A stretch of DNA of 64,000 nucleotides from the NCBI RefSeq assembly GCF_017876495.1, contig NZ_JAGIOB010000001.1, forward strand, positions 1,364,001 through 1,428,000, written 5' to 3'. Within the stretch, counting starts at the first letter, position 1, and each line of letters starts with the position of its first letter. A model generated the notes under the pieces. The model ran no database searches, was not told the DNA's origin, and worked only from the letters and a program-made list of their open reading frames with translations. The DNA is from Microlunatus capsulatus. GTDB taxonomy: Bacteria > Actinomycetota > Actinomycetes > Propionibacteriales > Propionibacteriaceae. Below, piece after piece: positions 16,728 to 25,426 of the stretch. A program made the position numbers and the translations under genes.

Positions 16728-17972
16728 ATGCCGCCCAGCCGCGACGAGGACCTCGACTGGCTCTACGGCCGGTCCCCGCGGCCGCCCGGGCCCGAGCCGA
16801 CGCGCGTGCTCCCGCCCGCCGCCGACGACCCCTCCGCGGCACCGCCCACCCCCTCCTGGGACCGGCCCGCCGCGCCGCCGCCCGACCCCCGACGCGTCGA
16901 CCCGGGCTGGGGCCGGACGCCGCGGACGCCGCCGCCCGGCCGTCGTCCGCAGGGTCCCGCCGGACCGCCCCCGGCCCCGCCCACCGCACCGGGCGGCCGA
17001 CCGCCCCGCCGTCGGCACCCCGTGCGGAACGCCGTCCGGGCCCTGGCCCTGCTCGTCGCGCTGGCCCTCGCCTGGCTGGTCGGGGTGCCGGCGTACGCCT
17101 GGAGCCAGGTGGGCCGGGTGGACGACGCCCCCGCCGGCGAGCGGCCCGGTGACCAGCCGGGCCAGACCTTCCTGCTCGTCGGCTCCGACTCCCGCGAGGG
17201 GTTGACCGCGGCCGAGCGCAAGCGGCTCGGCACCGGGAAGACCGAGGGCCAGCGCACCGACACGATCATGCTGCTGCACGTCCCGCCCGGCGGCGAGCCG
17301 GCGCTGGTGTCCATCCCGCGTGACTCCTTCGTCGACATCCCGGGCCACGGGGAGAACAAGATCAACGCCGCCTTCGCCTTCGGGGGCGCCCCGCTGCTCG
17401 AGCAGACCGTCGAGCAGAGCACGGGCCTGCGGGTCGACGGCTACCTGGAGATCGGGTTCGGCGGCTTCGTCAACGTCATCGACGCCCTGGGCGGGATCGA
17501 GATGTGCCTGCCGAAGGCGATCGAGGACCGCGACAGCCACCTCGACCTGCCGAAGGGCTGCCAGGAGCTCGACGGCACCACGGCGCTCGGCTACGTCCGG
17601 ATGCGCAAGGCCGACCCCCGCGGCGACCTCGGCCGGGTCGAGCGGCAGCGGGAGATGCTGGCCGCCGTCGCGGGGGAGGCCGCCTCCCCCGCGACGGTGC
17701 TCAACCCGGTCCGCTACTGGCGCCTCAGCACGGCCTCGGCCCGCTCCGTCCGGCTGGGCGAGGACACCTCGCTCTGGCAGGTCGGCACGCTGGCGCTGGC
17801 CATGCGGACTGTGGCGGCCGGCGGCGGGCTGACCCTCACCGTCCCCGTCTCCGATCCCGACGCCTCGACGTCGGCCGGCTCGGCCGTGCTCTGGGACGAG
17901 AAGGAGGCCGCCGCGATGTTCAGCGACCTGGCCCGCGGCGACACCTCCGACCTGCAGCAGTACGTGCGCTGA
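16728..17972 (+). CDS. LytR-CpsA-Psr family protein
   Basis: This 414-aa LCP protein has a proline-rich cytoplasmic N-terminus of about 100 residues, one transmembrane helix (ALALLVALALAWLVGVPAYA, near 105-125) and the LCP domain outside. Motifs include LLVGSDSREGL, RTDTIMLLHV, SIPRDSFVDIPGHGENKINAAF and YVRMRKADPRGDLGRVERQ, with the conserved Arg/Asp set. It should transfer lipid-linked wall polymers to peptidoglycan. It diverges from the other LCP gene across 184 bp and corresponds in position to the LCP gene Rv3267 of mycobacteria as I recall. The upstream in-frame ATG at 16635 is unlikely given the leaderless promoter. Confidence 0.9.
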   Translation: MPPSRDEDLDWLYGRSPRPPGPEPTRVLPPAADDPSAAPPTPSWDRPAAPPPDPRRVDPGWGRTPRTPPPGRRPQGPAGPPPAPPTAPGGRPPRRRHPVRNAVRALALLVALALAWLVGVPAYAWSQVGRVDDAPAGERPGDQPGQTFLLVGSDSREGLTAAERKRLGTGKTEGQRTDTIMLLHVPPGGEPALVSIPRDSFVDIPGHGENKINAAFAFGGAPLLEQTVEQSTGLRVDGYLEIGFGGFVNVIDALGGIEMCLPKAIEDRDSHLDLPKGCQELDGTTALGYVRMRKADPRGDLGRVERQREMLAAVAGEAASPATVLNPVRYWRLSTASARSVRLGEDTSLWQVGTLALAMRTVAAGGGLTLTVPVSDPDASTSAGSAVLWDEKEAAAMFSDLARGDTSDLQQYVR

Positions 17973-18088
17973 CCGCTCCCCTCCCCCGCGCTCCCCGGAG
18001 GAGCGGCGGGCCTGTCAGTGCGGGCTCGTAGCGTTCCCCACGCCCGTTCCTCCCCCGGCTCGGGCAGCACGGAGCGAGGAGCAGGCCG

Positions 18089-18832
18089 ATGAGCAGGGCG
18101 GTGGTGAAGACGGTCGCGGCGCTGCTCGCAGCGGTGGCCGCGGTGGTGCTGGGACTGGACGGCGCCGAGCTGGTCGCCGTCCCGACGGCGGTGGTGGTGG
18201 CGTGCATCGTCACCTCGGCGACGCTGGCCGCGGTAGCCACCGTCGGCGCCGCCTGGCGCGACTGGCGGGAGCGGCGGCTGGGCCGGCGCCGCGAGCTGGC
18301 CGAGATCACCCTGACCGCCACGCTGTGGGCGGTGGTCGACCAGGTGCGGCCCCGGCTGGACTTCCGGGACCTCGGCATCGCCGTCTACCGGTCCGACCGG
18401 CGCTGGTGGTGGCCGTGGGGCTCCCGGCTCCGCCGGGTGCACCGCGTCCGCGCCTCCCGCCGACCGGTCAGCTCCGACGTCGCCTGGCGCCCGGGCAAGG
18501 GCGTCATCGGCGCCTGCGTGACCCAGGGCGAGGTCGTCGCGGTGGACCTCGCGCAGATGTCGGCCGACCTCGGCCAGCCGAGCGCCGAGGAGTGGCGGCA
18601 GGTGCCCGACGACCTGCGGATGGGGCTCGAGCACGACGAGTACCTCGACCTGCGCGACAAGTACGCCGTCGTCGTGGCCTCCCCGATCATCGACGACTCC
18701 GGCCCCCGCTCGCGGGTGGTCGGCTGCCTCGCCCTCGACGGCCCCGACGGGCGGCTGGCCTCGCTGAGCAGCGAGGAGGTGCTGGGCCTGCTGAACTTCA
18801 CGGGTCAGGCCCTCCTCTCCCAGGCCGGCTGA
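18089..18832 (+). CDS. Membrane protein with C-terminal GAF-like domain
   Basis: This 247-aa protein starts with two hydrophobic segments at about residues 5-25 and 30-53, then a short basic linker (WRDWRERRLGRRRE). The soluble part resembles a GAF domain: AVVDQVRPRLDFRDLGIAVYR, then a GVIGACVTQGEVVAVDL strand and a C-terminal GCLALDGPDGRLASL strand typical of GAF folds. No kinase, cyclase or DNA-binding output domain is attached, so it may sense a ligand and signal by partner binding. It stands alone between an LCP gene and a small basic protein. The ligand is unknown. Confidence 0.6.
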   Translation: MSRAVVKTVAALLAAVAAVVLGLDGAELVAVPTAVVVACIVTSATLAAVATVGAAWRDWRERRLGRRRELAEITLTATLWAVVDQVRPRLDFRDLGIAVYRSDRRWWWPWGSRLRRVHRVRASRRPVSSDVAWRPGKGVIGACVTQGEVVAVDLAQMSADLGQPSAEEWRQVPDDLRMGLEHDEYLDLRDKYAVVVASPIIDDSGPRSRVVGCLALDGPDGRLASLSSEEVLGLLNFTGQALLSQAG

Positions 18833-18871
18833 GGCGTAGGATCCAGGGCACCCGGAGGGAAGGCGACACCC

Positions 18872-19042
18872 ATGTCACCCGGCAACATCAAGAAGGCGCG
18901 CGCGTCGGTCATCACCCGGCCCGCCGTGCAGTCGGTGAGTGCCACCCGCAAGCTCGCCTCGTCGCTGCGCCGGCTGGGCGCCGACCAGGCCACGATCGAC
19001 AAGCTCACGCGCCGCCCGGCCGCGCCCGGCGCCTCCCGCTGA
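18872..19042 (+). CDS. 56-aa basic protein of unknown function
   Basis: This short ORF (MSPGNIKKARASVITRPAVQ at the start) is supported by a strong ribosome binding site, GGAGGGAAGG at 18854-18863, and a TAGGAT -10 box at 18837-18842 close to the preceding stop codon. The product is rich in Lys, Arg, Ser and Ala with a predicted amphipathic helix in its second half. It has no membrane segment or cysteine. I do not recognise the family. It could bind nucleic acid or a membrane, but that is only suggested by charge. It lies 51 bp before prfC. Confidence 0.6.
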   Translation: MSPGNIKKARASVITRPAVQSVSATRKLASSLRRLGADQATIDKLTRRPAAPGASR

Positions 19043-19081
19043 GCCCCGCCCGCTGACCCGTCCCCGGGCGGTCCCGGCGGG

Positions 19082-19087
19082 TAGAGT
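19082..19087 (+). promoter_or_regulatory. Leaderless -10 box for prfC
   Basis: TAGAGT ends 6 nt before the GTG start at 19094, with no ribosome binding site. Confidence 0.5.
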
Positions 19088-19093
19088 CGTGCG

Positions 19094-20692
19094 GTGCTCG
19101 AAACCGCGACCGCTGCCCTGCCCGACGCCGGCGAGGTCGCCCAGCAGGCGGCCCGGCGCCGCGTCGTCGCCGTCATCTCCCACCCCGACGCCGGCAAGTC
19201 GACCCTGACCGAGGCCCTGCTGCTGCACGCCCGCGCCATCGGCCGGGCCGGCGCCACGCACGGCAAGGCGGGCCGCAAGGCCACCGTCTCGGACTGGATG
19301 AGCATGGAGCAGCAGCGCGGCATCTCGATCAGCTCGGCCGCCGTGCAGTTCGAGCACGACGGCGTCGTCGTCAACCTCGTCGACACCCCCGGCCACGCCG
19401 ACTTCTCCGAGGACACCTACCGGGTGCTGGCCGCGGTCGACTCGGTGATCATGCTCGTCGACGCGGCGAAGGGCCTGGAGGCCCAGACGATGAAGCTGTT
19501 CGACGTCTGCCGCCGCCGCAAGCTCCCCGTCATCACCATGATCAACAAGTGGGACCGCCCGGGCCTGGACGCGCTGGCCCTGATGGACGAGATCGAGACC
19601 CGGACCGGCCTCGTCCCCACCCCGCTCACCTGGCCGGTCGGCATCGCCGGCGACTTCGCCGGCCTGGTGGAGCGGCGGACCGGCGAGCTCGCCCAGTTCA
19701 CCCGGACCGCCGGCGGCGCGACCATCGCCGAGGAACACCTCGTGGCGCCGTCGGAGGCCGAGGCCCTCGTCGGGTCACGCTGGGGCACGGCCCAGGACGA
19801 GATCGGCCTGCTGGAGGGCCACGACCAGGAGCTCTTCCTGGCCGCCGCCACCACCCCGGTGCTGTTCGGCGCCGCCGTGCTCAACATCGGCATCGGCCGG
19901 CTGCTGGACGTCATCGTCGAGCACGCGCCGGCCGCGGAGGCGCGGCGCGACACCGCCGGCGAGCCCCGGCCCGTCGACGAGCCCTTCTCGGGGTTCGTCT
20001 TCAAGGTGCAGTCGGGGATGAACGCGGCGCACCGCGACCGGATCGCCTTCATCCGGGTCTGCTCCGGCCTCTTCGAGCGCGGCATGACGCTGACCCACCA
20101 GCCGACCGGCCGGCCGTTCGCCACCAAGTACGCCCACCAGTTCTTCGGCCGGGAGCGGGAGACCGTCGACCTCGCCTGGCCGGGCGACGTCGTCGGCCTG
20201 GTCAACGCCAACGCGCTGCGGCCGGGCGACACCCTCTACCTCGACCGTCACGTCGAGTTCCCGCCCATCCCCCGTTTCGCGCCCGAGCACTTCCAGGTCG
20301 TCAACGCCCGCGACACCAGCAAGCACAAGCAGTTCCACAAGGGCCTCAGCCAGCTGGACCGCGAGGGCGTCATCCAGCTGCTCACCTCGCAGCTGCGGGG
20401 GCCGCAGCAGCCAATCCTGGGCGCCGTCGGCCAGATGCAGTACGAGGTGGTCGCCGACCGGATGACCCACGAGTTCAACTGCCCCGTCAGCCTGGAGCCG
20501 CTGGCGCACACCGTCGCCCAGCGCACGGTGCCCGCGGCTCAGGACGTGCTGGGCTCGGAGAGCAACGTCGAGGTGGCCACCGGCTCGGACGGGACGACGA
20601 TCGCCCTGTTCCCCAACACCTGGCGGCTGGCCACGGTCCGTCGCAACCACCCCGACCTCGAGCTGGCCGGCCTGGGCGTCGCGGAGGACTGA
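19094..20692 (+). CDS. prfC: Peptide chain release factor 3
   Basis: RF3 is a translational GTPase that recycles RF1 and RF2 from the ribosome after termination. The 532-aa protein has G1 HPDAGKST at residues 30-37, switch II/G3 DTPGHAD at 97-103 and G4 NKWD at 151-154. Domain II follows, then the RF3-specific C-terminal domain with RDTSKHKQFHKGLSQLDREG. Length matches the family. The GTG start follows its -10 box directly, so the message is probably leaderless, which is notable for a translation factor. It ends shortly before the beta-mannosidase promoter, which reads in the same direction. Confidence 0.95.
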   Translation: MLETATAALPDAGEVAQQAARRRVVAVISHPDAGKSTLTEALLLHARAIGRAGATHGKAGRKATVSDWMSMEQQRGISISSAAVQFEHDGVVVNLVDTPGHADFSEDTYRVLAAVDSVIMLVDAAKGLEAQTMKLFDVCRRRKLPVITMINKWDRPGLDALALMDEIETRTGLVPTPLTWPVGIAGDFAGLVERRTGELAQFTRTAGGATIAEEHLVAPSEAEALVGSRWGTAQDEIGLLEGHDQELFLAAATTPVLFGAAVLNIGIGRLLDVIVEHAPAAEARRDTAGEPRPVDEPFSGFVFKVQSGMNAAHRDRIAFIRVCSGLFERGMTLTHQPTGRPFATKYAHQFFGRERETVDLAWPGDVVGLVNANALRPGDTLYLDRHVEFPPIPRFAPEHFQVVNARDTSKHKQFHKGLSQLDREGVIQLLTSQLRGPQQPILGAVGQMQYEVVADRMTHEFNCPVSLEPLAHTVAQRTVPAAQDVLGSESNVEVATGSDGTTIALFPNTWRLATVRRNHPDLELAGLGVAED

Positions 20693-20712
20693 GGGGCCCG
20701 CCCAGCGGTGTC

Positions 20713-20742
20713 TTGAGCGTCGCTGAACCGGTCAAGTAACGT
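20713..20742 (+). promoter_or_regulatory. Beta-mannosidase promoter with candidate LacI operator
   Basis: TTGAGC (20713-20718) and TAACGT (20737-20742) are 18 nt apart. The 10-mer CTGAACCGGT at 20723-20732, with the ACCGGT palindrome typical of LacI operators, sits in the spacer. The same 10-mer occurs in reverse orientation at 25437-25446 between the LacI gene and its divergent operon. Confidence 0.6.
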
Positions 20743-20749
20743 GCCGGGG

Positions 20750-23311
20750 GTGACTGCGAACCCCACGCCCGCGACGCCGCGCGCCCTCCGCCGCACCTCC
20801 CTGGACTCCGTCGGCGGGACCGCCTGGACCCTGACCGCGCTCGACCCGGTCCCCGCCGGCTGGGCCGCCGTGGGCGAGGGACCGGTGGCCGCGACCGTCC
20901 CGGGTGAGGTGCACGCCGAACTGCTGGCCGCCGGTCTCATCCCGGACCCCTTCGACGCCGACCACGAGGCCCAGCTGGCCTGGATCGGCCGCACCAGCTG
21001 GTCCTACCGCGCCGAGCTCACCTGGACCGGCGGCCCGGAGGACCACCACGAGCTCGTCGCCGACGGGCTCGACACCCTCGCGACCGTGCTGGTCAACGGC
21101 ACCGAGGTGGCCCGCACCGCGAACGAGCACCGCACCCACCGGGTCGACGTCACCGACGTCCTGGTCGAGGGCACCAACACCCTCGAGATCCGCTTCGAGG
21201 CCCCCGTCACCGGTGCCGAGCGGCTGGCCGCCGAGCTGGGCGACCGGCCCCGCGCCTACGGCCACCCCTTCAACGCGCTCCGCAAGATGGCCAGCCAGTA
21301 CGGCTGGGACTGGGGTCCCGACCTCGCCGGCGCCGGCATCTGGAAGTCGATCGGGATCGAGTCCTGGAGCGGCGTGCGGCTGGCCGCGGTCCGCCCGCTG
21401 GCCACCCTCGACGGCACCGACGGCGTGCTGGAGACCCACGTCGACCTGCAGTGGGCGCCGGGTGCCACCGAGCCGGTGACCGTCGCCGTCCGGCTCGGCG
21501 GGGACGCGGCGCAGGCGGTCGCGCAGCCGGGCCAGCCCTCCGTCGTGGTCGTGCAGCGGGCGGCCGACGTCGCCGCCTGGTGGCCGCGCGGGTACGGCGC
21601 CCAGGCGCTGCACGACGTGGCCGTCGAGGTGGCCGCCGGGACCGGGAGGCTCGGCACCTGGTCGGGCCGCGTCGGCTTCCGCACCGTCACGCTGACCACG
21701 GAGCCGGACGTCGACGGGACGGGGTTCGTGCTGGCCGTGAACGGCGAGCCGGTGTTCGTCAAGGGCGCCAACTGGATCCCCGACGACGCGCTCGTCACCC
21801 GGCTGACCGAGGACACCTACCGCGCCGGGGTGGCCGAGGCCGTGGCGGCGGGGATGAACCTGCTGCGCGTCTGGGGCGGCGGGATCTACGAGAGCGAGCA
21901 CTTCTACCGCGCCTGCGACGAGGCGGGCGTGCTGGTCTGGCAGGACTTCCTCTTCGCGTGCGCGGCCTACAGCGAGGACGAGCCGTTGCGCAGCGAGGTC
22001 GTCGCCGAGGCCCGCGAGGCCGTCACCCGGCTGTCCCAGCACGCGAGCCTCGTCCTGTGGAACGGGAACAACGAGAACATCTGGGGCTACGTCGAGTGGG
22101 GCTGGCGGACCGCCCTCGCGGGCCGCAGCTGGGGCGACGGCTACTACACCGAGGTGCTGCCGGCGGTCGTCGCCGAGCTGGACCCGCGGACGCCCTACAG
22201 CCCGGGCAGCCCATACTCCTTCGTGAAGTACGCCCACCCGAACGACCACCGGCACGGCACGATGCACATCTGGGACGTCTGGAACCAGCGGGACTACAGC
22301 CACTACCGCGACTACCCGGCCCGCTTCGTCTCCGAGTTCGGGTTCCAGGGCCCGGCCGCCTGGTCGACGCTGACCTCGGTGGTGCACGACGAGCCCCTCG
22401 ACCCGTACGGGCCCCAGATGCTCGTCCACCAGAAGGCGCACCTGGGCAACCTCAAGCTGGAGCGCGGGCTGGGCGAGCACCTCCCGGGCTGGGGCGTGTC
22501 GTCAGGTCCGGGGGATGCCACCGGCCGCGCGGACATGGACGACTGGCACTGGCTCACCTCGCTCAACCAGGCCCGGGCCGTGGCCTTCGGCGTCGAGCAC
22601 TTCCGCAGCCTCTACCCGCTGAACCGCGGCGCCGTCGTCTGGCAGCTGAACGACAACTGGCCCGTGGTCTCGTGGGCCGCCGTCGACAGCCACGGCATCC
22701 GCAAGCCGCTCTGGTACGCGCTCCGCCGCGTCAACGCCGACCGGTTCGCCACCTTCCAGCCGCGGCCCGACGAGCACGGCGAGCCGGTGCACACCCTGGT
22801 GGCGCACGACGACAGCGACGAGGTGTGGGAGGGCGAGCTGGTGCTCACCCGGCGCTCGACCGGCGCGGGCTCGACGGTGCTGGCCGAGCAGCGGGTGCCG
22901 TTCCACCTCGACCCGCGCTCCGCGGTCGCGGTGGTCCTCGACGCCGACCTGCTGACCCCGGCCGACCCGCGGGCGGAGGTGCTGACCGCCGAGGCCGAGG
23001 GGATGACGACGGCCTTCGGCTACTTCGTCGAGGACACCGAGCTCCAGCTGGTCGACGCCGAGAGCGCCTACGAGGTGGAGGTCGCGCACGCTGCGGGCGG
23101 CTGCACCGTGACCGTCACCGCCGCGGCTCTGGCCAAGGACCTGATGCTCTTCCCCGACCGCCTCGACCCCGCGGCCCGCGTCGACTCGGGGCTGGTCACC
23201 CTGCTGGCCGGGCAGAGCCACACCTTCGCCGTCACCGGCCCCGCCCTCGACGACGAGGCCCTCACCACGAAGCCGGTGCTCCGCTCGGTCAACGACGTGG
23301 TGGGCCAGTAG
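20750..23311 (+). CDS. Beta-mannosidase, glycoside hydrolase family 2
   Basis: This enzyme hydrolyses terminal beta-D-mannosyl residues with retention of configuration. The 853-aa protein has the GH2 order: sugar-binding beta domain, Ig-like domain, catalytic TIM barrel and C-terminal beta domain. Acid/base Glu442 lies in NGNNEN and nucleophile Glu529 in VSEFGFQG, the usual beta-mannosidase motifs. YGWDWGPD near 178 is also typical. No signal peptide is present, so it acts in the cytoplasm on imported oligosaccharides. GTG 20750 is preferred because it lies 7 nt after TAACGT; GTG 20741 would overlap the -10 box. LacI control is inferred from the operator in its promoter. Confidence 0.92.
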   Translation: MTANPTPATPRALRRTSLDSVGGTAWTLTALDPVPAGWAAVGEGPVAATVPGEVHAELLAAGLIPDPFDADHEAQLAWIGRTSWSYRAELTWTGGPEDHHELVADGLDTLATVLVNGTEVARTANEHRTHRVDVTDVLVEGTNTLEIRFEAPVTGAERLAAELGDRPRAYGHPFNALRKMASQYGWDWGPDLAGAGIWKSIGIESWSGVRLAAVRPLATLDGTDGVLETHVDLQWAPGATEPVTVAVRLGGDAAQAVAQPGQPSVVVVQRAADVAAWWPRGYGAQALHDVAVEVAAGTGRLGTWSGRVGFRTVTLTTEPDVDGTGFVLAVNGEPVFVKGANWIPDDALVTRLTEDTYRAGVAEAVAAGMNLLRVWGGGIYESEHFYRACDEAGVLVWQDFLFACAAYSEDEPLRSEVVAEAREAVTRLSQHASLVLWNGNNENIWGYVEWGWRTALAGRSWGDGYYTEVLPAVVAELDPRTPYSPGSPYSFVKYAHPNDHRHGTMHIWDVWNQRDYSHYRDYPARFVSEFGFQGPAAWSTLTSVVHDEPLDPYGPQMLVHQKAHLGNLKLERGLGEHLPGWGVSSGPGDATGRADMDDWHWLTSLNQARAVAFGVEHFRSLYPLNRGAVVWQLNDNWPVVSWAAVDSHGIRKPLWYALRRVNADRFATFQPRPDEHGEPVHTLVAHDDSDEVWEGELVLTRRSTGAGSTVLAEQRVPFHLDPRSAVAVVLDADLLTPADPRAEVLTAEAEGMTTAFGYFVEDTELQLVDAESAYEVEVAHAAGGCTVTVTAAALAKDLMLFPDRLDPAARVDSGLVTLLAGQSHTFAVTGPALDDEALTTKPVLRSVNDVVGQ

Positions 23312-23344
23312 CGTCGACGAGCTCAGGGAACGGGAACCGCACCA

Positions 23345-23401
23345 CCGCGGCCTGAGCCTGTCCCCGCGGCCTGAGCCTGTCCCCGCGGCCTGAGCCTGTC
23401 G
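23345..23401. repeat. Three tandem copies of a 19-bp unit
   Basis: The unit CCGCGGCCTGAGCCTGTCC begins at 23345, 23364 and 23383. The third copy runs into the left arm of the adjacent inverted repeat, so the copies look like slippage duplicates of that arm. Confidence 0.8.
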
Positions 23402-23423
23402 AAGGCCCTCCGACAGGCTCAGG
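23389..23423. terminator. Inverted repeat of the dispersed CTTCGACAGGCTCAGG family, possible bidirectional terminator
   Basis: A perfect 13-bp stem (CCTGAGCCTGTCG 23389-23401 with CGACAGGCTCAGG 23411-23423) closes a 9-nt loop between convergent genes. Its arms match the element at 2511-2525. Confidence 0.6.
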
Positions 23424-23431
23424 GCACGACA

Positions 23432-23465
23432 ACGCCCGGCCACCCCGCGAGGGGTGACCGGGCGT
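23432..23465. terminator. Strong bidirectional terminator with GCGA tetraloop
   Basis: A 15-bp stem with one mismatch (23432-23446 with 23451-23465) is capped by GCGA, a GNRA tetraloop. It lies between the beta-mannosidase and oxidoreductase stop codons and could end transcription from both sides. Confidence 0.75.
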
Positions 23466-23473
23466 CGACGTGC

Positions 23474-24592
23474 TCAGACCGTGGCGGCCTTGGGGTCCCA
23501 GCCCTCGGGCAGCAGGGCCGGCTTCTCGAAGGTGCTGTCGACGGAGACGAACTCGCCCCGCTCGCCGGACTCGGCGATGGCGACCATCGTGTCGAGGACG
23601 TGGAACGCCTGCGTGCCCTGTGCGCGGTGCGGCCGGTTCTCGCGGATGGCCCGGGCGATGTCCAGCGCGCCGGTGCCGCGCGAGGACTGCGCCGTGGTCT
23701 CGGCGACGACGGTGAACTCGTCCTCGCCGAAGCGCCGGACGGCGATCTCGCCCTCGAACATGTTCGGGTCGGGCACCAGCATCGTGCCCTCGGTCCCGGT
23801 GATCTCCAGCAGCGTCCGCGTCTGCGCGGAGTCGAAGGAGTAGATCATCGTGGCCGACTGGCCCGACTCGTACTGCACCAGCGCGGAGTACTGGCTGGGC
23901 ACGGTCACGTCGAAGACCTCGCCGGCCTTGGGGCCGGAGCCGATGGTGCGGGTCTCCCGCGCCTTGGAGGCGGTGGCGGCGACCTTGCGGGCCGGGCCGA
24001 AGAACTGCGTGAGCGCCGTCAGGTAGTACGGGCCGATGTCGAACAGCGGGCCGGCGCCGTACTGGAAGAGGAAGGCGGGGTCCGGGTGCCACGACTCCGG
24101 GCCCGGGCTCTGCAGCAGCACCAGCGCGGTCAGCGGGGTGCCGATGACGCCGGACTCCAGCAGCTCGCGGCTCTTCTGGAGGCCGCTGCCGAGGAAGGTG
24201 TCGGGCGCGCAGCCGACCCGCAGGCCCGCCTTCTCGGCGGCCTCGATGGTGCCCCGGCCGGCCTCGCGGTCCAGCGCCAGCGGCTTCTCGTTCCACACGT
24301 GCTTGCCGGCGGCGATGGCCTGGGCCGCCACCTCGGCGTGCGCGTCGGGGGTGGTGATGTTGACGACGAGCTCGACGTCCGGGTTGTCCAGGACGACCGA
24401 GTTGTCGCCGGAGGCGACGATGCCGAACTCCTTCGCGCGGGCGTGCGCCTTCTCGGTGATCTTGTCGGCGATCGCCACCACATGGGTGTCGGCGAAGCTC
24501 GTCAGGTTCTCGATGTAGGTCCCGGAGATCACACCGGCACCGATGATGCCGATGCCGACGGGCCCGGTGCGGGGGGTGGGGGTGGTGGTCAT
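23474..24592 (-). CDS. Gfo/Idh/MocA family oxidoreductase
   Basis: This 372-aa NAD(P)-dependent sugar dehydrogenase-like protein has the Rossmann motif GIIGAGVISG near residues 14-23 and the NEKPL motif near 101, followed by GCAPDTFLG and FDIGPYYL in the substrate domain. The substrate is not clear. The neighbourhood (TIM-barrel isomerase upstream, LacI regulator, beta-mannosidase opposite) suggests a sugar released from plant or yeast glycans. It follows the TIM-barrel gene by 3 bp on the same strand and would be co-transcribed with it from the operator-bearing promoter at 25.4 kb. Confidence 0.85.
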   Translation of the reverse strand: MTTTPTPRTGPVGIGIIGAGVISGTYIENLTSFADTHVVAIADKITEKAHARAKEFGIVASGDNSVVLDNPDVELVVNITTPDAHAEVAAQAIAAGKHVWNEKPLALDREAGRGTIEAAEKAGLRVGCAPDTFLGSGLQKSRELLESGVIGTPLTALVLLQSPGPESWHPDPAFLFQYGAGPLFDIGPYYLTALTQFFGPARKVAATASKARETRTIGSGPKAGEVFDVTVPSQYSALVQYESGQSATMIYSFDSAQTRTLLEITGTEGTMLVPDPNMFEGEIAVRRFGEDEFTVVAETTAQSSRGTGALDIARAIRENRPHRAQGTQAFHVLDTMVAIAESGERGEFVSVDSTFEKPALLPEGWDPKAATV

Positions 24593-24595
24593 GGG

Positions 24596-25339
24596 TCAGG
24601 CTCCCTTTCCGGCGGTGAGGTAGGTGCGGCTGTCGCGGACGGCGTCCAGCATGTCGCCCTCGCTGTCGTCGAGCTCGACGACGCGCAGGGCGTCGGGCGC
24701 CGCGTCGACGAAGCTCCAGACGGGCAGCGAGCCCGAGCCGACGGCGACCTGCTTCTTGTTGTCGCGGCTGCCGTCGCCGTCCTTGACGTGCAGGGCGACG
24801 ACGCGGTCGCCGAGGCGCTGCAGGAGGGCGGGGACGTCGGCGCCGCCGACGTGGGCCCAGTAGGTGTCGACCTCGAGGACGACCCCGGGGTCGAGGTGGG
24901 CGGCGAGGACCTCCAGGCCGTGCTGGCCGTCGAAGTCCTTCTCGATCTCCCACCAGTGGTTGTGGTAGCCGACCTTGAGGCCGTGCTCGGCGGCCTTGGC
25001 GGCGGCGGCGTTGAGGCTGTCGGCCGTGGCCTTGATGCCGTCGACGTCCTGCCAGTGCGGGGCGCGCACGGCCGGCTCGATGACGGTGCCGATGCCCAGC
25101 TCGACGGCGGCGGCGAAGATCGCGTCCAGGTCGGCGTCGACCACCAGCCCCATGTGGGTGGTGGGAGCGGTGAGGCCGTGCTCGCCGAGGCGGCGCAGGC
25201 CGTCCAGGAAGTTGGTGAAGCCGAACGGCTCGACCTGGGTGAAGCCGAAGCCGGCGATGCGCTCCAGGGTGCCGTCGAAGTCCTCGGCCAGCGCGTTCCG
25301 CACGGTGTAGAGCTGCACGGACAGGTCTTGGTCGCTCAT
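24596..25339 (-). CDS. Sugar phosphate isomerase/epimerase-like TIM-barrel protein
   Basis: The 247-aa protein belongs to the AP endonuclease 2 TIM-barrel superfamily. It begins MSDQDLSVQLYTVRNALAED and carries candidate metal ligands in GYHNHWWE near residue 129, LEVDTYWAH near 163 and LHVKDGDG near 194. Such proteins pair with Gfo/Idh enzymes to interconvert keto-sugars. ATG 25339 is supported by GAAGGAGG upstream; a longer in-frame start at 25537 would cross the divergent LacI gene. It is the first gene of a two-gene unit with the oxidoreductase at 23474-24592. Confidence 0.85.
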   Translation of the reverse strand: MSDQDLSVQLYTVRNALAEDFDGTLERIAGFGFTQVEPFGFTNFLDGLRRLGEHGLTAPTTHMGLVVDADLDAIFAAAVELGIGTVIEPAVRAPHWQDVDGIKATADSLNAAAAKAAEHGLKVGYHNHWWEIEKDFDGQHGLEVLAAHLDPGVVLEVDTYWAHVGGADVPALLQRLGDRVVALHVKDGDGSRDNKKQVAVGSGSLPVWSFVDAAPDALRVVELDDSEGDMLDAVRDSRTYLTAGKGA

Positions 25340-25426
25340 GGTCCTCCTTCGTTGGGGGTGGGTCCGTCCCCGACCCTCCCACGTCCCGCTGGGGTGGGCG
25401 CTGTCGGGTGGTCCCGTCGCGGACGA

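Noticed and set aside
13748-17152. A 1134-aa plus-strand frame over the GT2 and LCP genes
   Set aside because: It is antisense to two well-supported minus-strand genes and has biased low-complexity composition.
20741-20749. GTG 20741 as the beta-mannosidase start
   Set aside because: It overlaps the TAACGT -10 box; GTG 20750 lies at the proper distance for a leaderless mRNA.
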